Source: Gemmatimonadota bacterium (GTDB lineage: Bacteria > JBHIER01 > G020348925). From it: 43,594 nucleotides of DNA. Below the pieces are notes generated by a model. That model saw only the letters and a program-made list of their open reading frames with translations. It was not told the DNA's origin and made no database searches. The stretch lies in contig CP070758.1 in the NCBI GenBank assembly GCA_020348925.1, positions 4,330,607 through 4,374,200 on the forward strand, read 5' to 3'. The position numbers and the translations under genes were made by a program. Position 1 is the stretch's first letter, and the number at the start of each line of letters is the position of its first letter. This document shows, one piece after another, positions 43,344 to 43,594 of this stretch.

Positions 43344-43594
43344 ATGATGAAGTTATCCGCAAAAAGAAACAGACGAACCGTACTCTCTTGGGCTGTGTCC
43401 CTTGGCGTGCACACCCTCATTTTCGTCATCCTATTAATCATAAAGGTGTTCATGGCTCCCGAGATACCGGAGTACAGCGAGATGGATTTTGTCTCCGTGC
43501 CTACGGTCACGAGTCCAGCGCATGCCCAAGTTCCACCTGTTTCAACCCCTTCAACAGAGGAAATACCGCAAGTCAAGCTTAATGAAGAGCCTGA
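43344..43594 (+). CDS. tonB: TonB-like energy transducer, N-terminal part (cut by window end)
   Basis: Open to the window end, 83 codons seen. Basic N-terminus (MMKLSAKRNRRT), then a single membrane helix SWAVSLGVHTLIFVILLIIK containing the S-x3-H pair (Ser19, His23) that in TonB contacts ExbB/ExbD. A proline-rich periplasmic stretch follows (VPTVTSPAHAQVPPVSTPS). It is the third energising gene after exbB and exbD, 85 bases downstream. The C-terminal receptor-binding domain is beyond the window. Either ATG (43344 or 43347) may be used. Confidence 0.85.
   Translation, partial: MMKLSAKRNRRTVLSWAVSLGVHTLIFVILLIIKVFMAPEIPEYSEMDFVSVPTVTSPAHAQVPPVSTPSTEEIPQVKLNEEP

Overview
The window comes from a Gram-negative bacterium with an outer membrane, most likely a candidate phylum of the Fibrobacteres-Chlorobi-Bacteroidetes (FCB) superphylum or a neighbour such as KSB1, Latescibacteria or Zixibacteria. 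Pointers are a C-terminal NYPNPFNP-type sorting domain, a primary-type sigma factor of only 287 residues as in Bacteroidetes, cohesin-like surface proteins, a TonB/ExbB/ExbD set, and a LolCDE/LolA-like set. I cannot name the species. I see no tRNA, rRNA or CRISPR array.

Layout. Positions 1-3060 hold the C-terminal part of a CHAT-domain protein that looks broken upstream, a tandem universal stress protein and an endonuclease Q (EndoQ) homologue. Positions 3061-3551 are a repeat-rich gap. Positions 3552-10351 (minus) hold three secreted cohesin-type proteins: a 1241-residue protein with an outer-membrane sorting tag, then two proteins with three cohesin-like modules and a C-terminal dockerin each. 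A strong sigma-70 promoter and a 15-codon leader ORF precede them. Positions 10563-17238 (minus) are a stress cluster, hsp20 - dnaK - primary-type sigma factor - FmdB zinc ribbon - clpB. It has a candidate sigma-54 promoter ahead of hsp20, a row of six hairpins ahead of clpB, and a rho-independent terminator after clpB.

Positions 17675-23527 (plus) hold mixed genes: Mut7-C RNase-like, CinA-like, a TIGR01777 epimerase, a PNPOx-family flavoprotein, a barrel-less PEP-synthase/Rph-like phosphotransferase, and a DUF378 membrane protein. Positions 23700-31204 form a light and DNA-repair island: a photolyase of the FeS-BCP family that seems to have lost its cluster cysteines, divergent from a TspO - DUF523/DUF1722 - SDR/DUF2867 - class II photolyase operon, followed by AdaA and Ogt alkylation-repair genes. 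EndoQ, 20 kb away, adds deaminated-base repair.

Positions 31359-37059 (minus) are a compact operon TetR - outer-membrane protein - ABC ATPase - two FtsX-type permeases - LolA-like carrier, with overlapping or almost touching genes. It is plausibly a dedicated lipid or lipoprotein export route under its own repressor. Positions 37440-43594 (plus) are a second envelope operon: a 1010-residue TPR protein, a short TonB-receptor-like barrel with little room for a plug, ExbB, ExbD and the start of TonB, cut by the window end. A perfect palindrome before this operon recurs, almost intact, between exbD and tonB.

The strongest candidates for something new are the cohesin/dockerin/sorting-tag trio, the TPR-barrel-ExbBD-TonB operon, the Fe-S-less photolyase relative, and the regulatory structure of the stress cluster.
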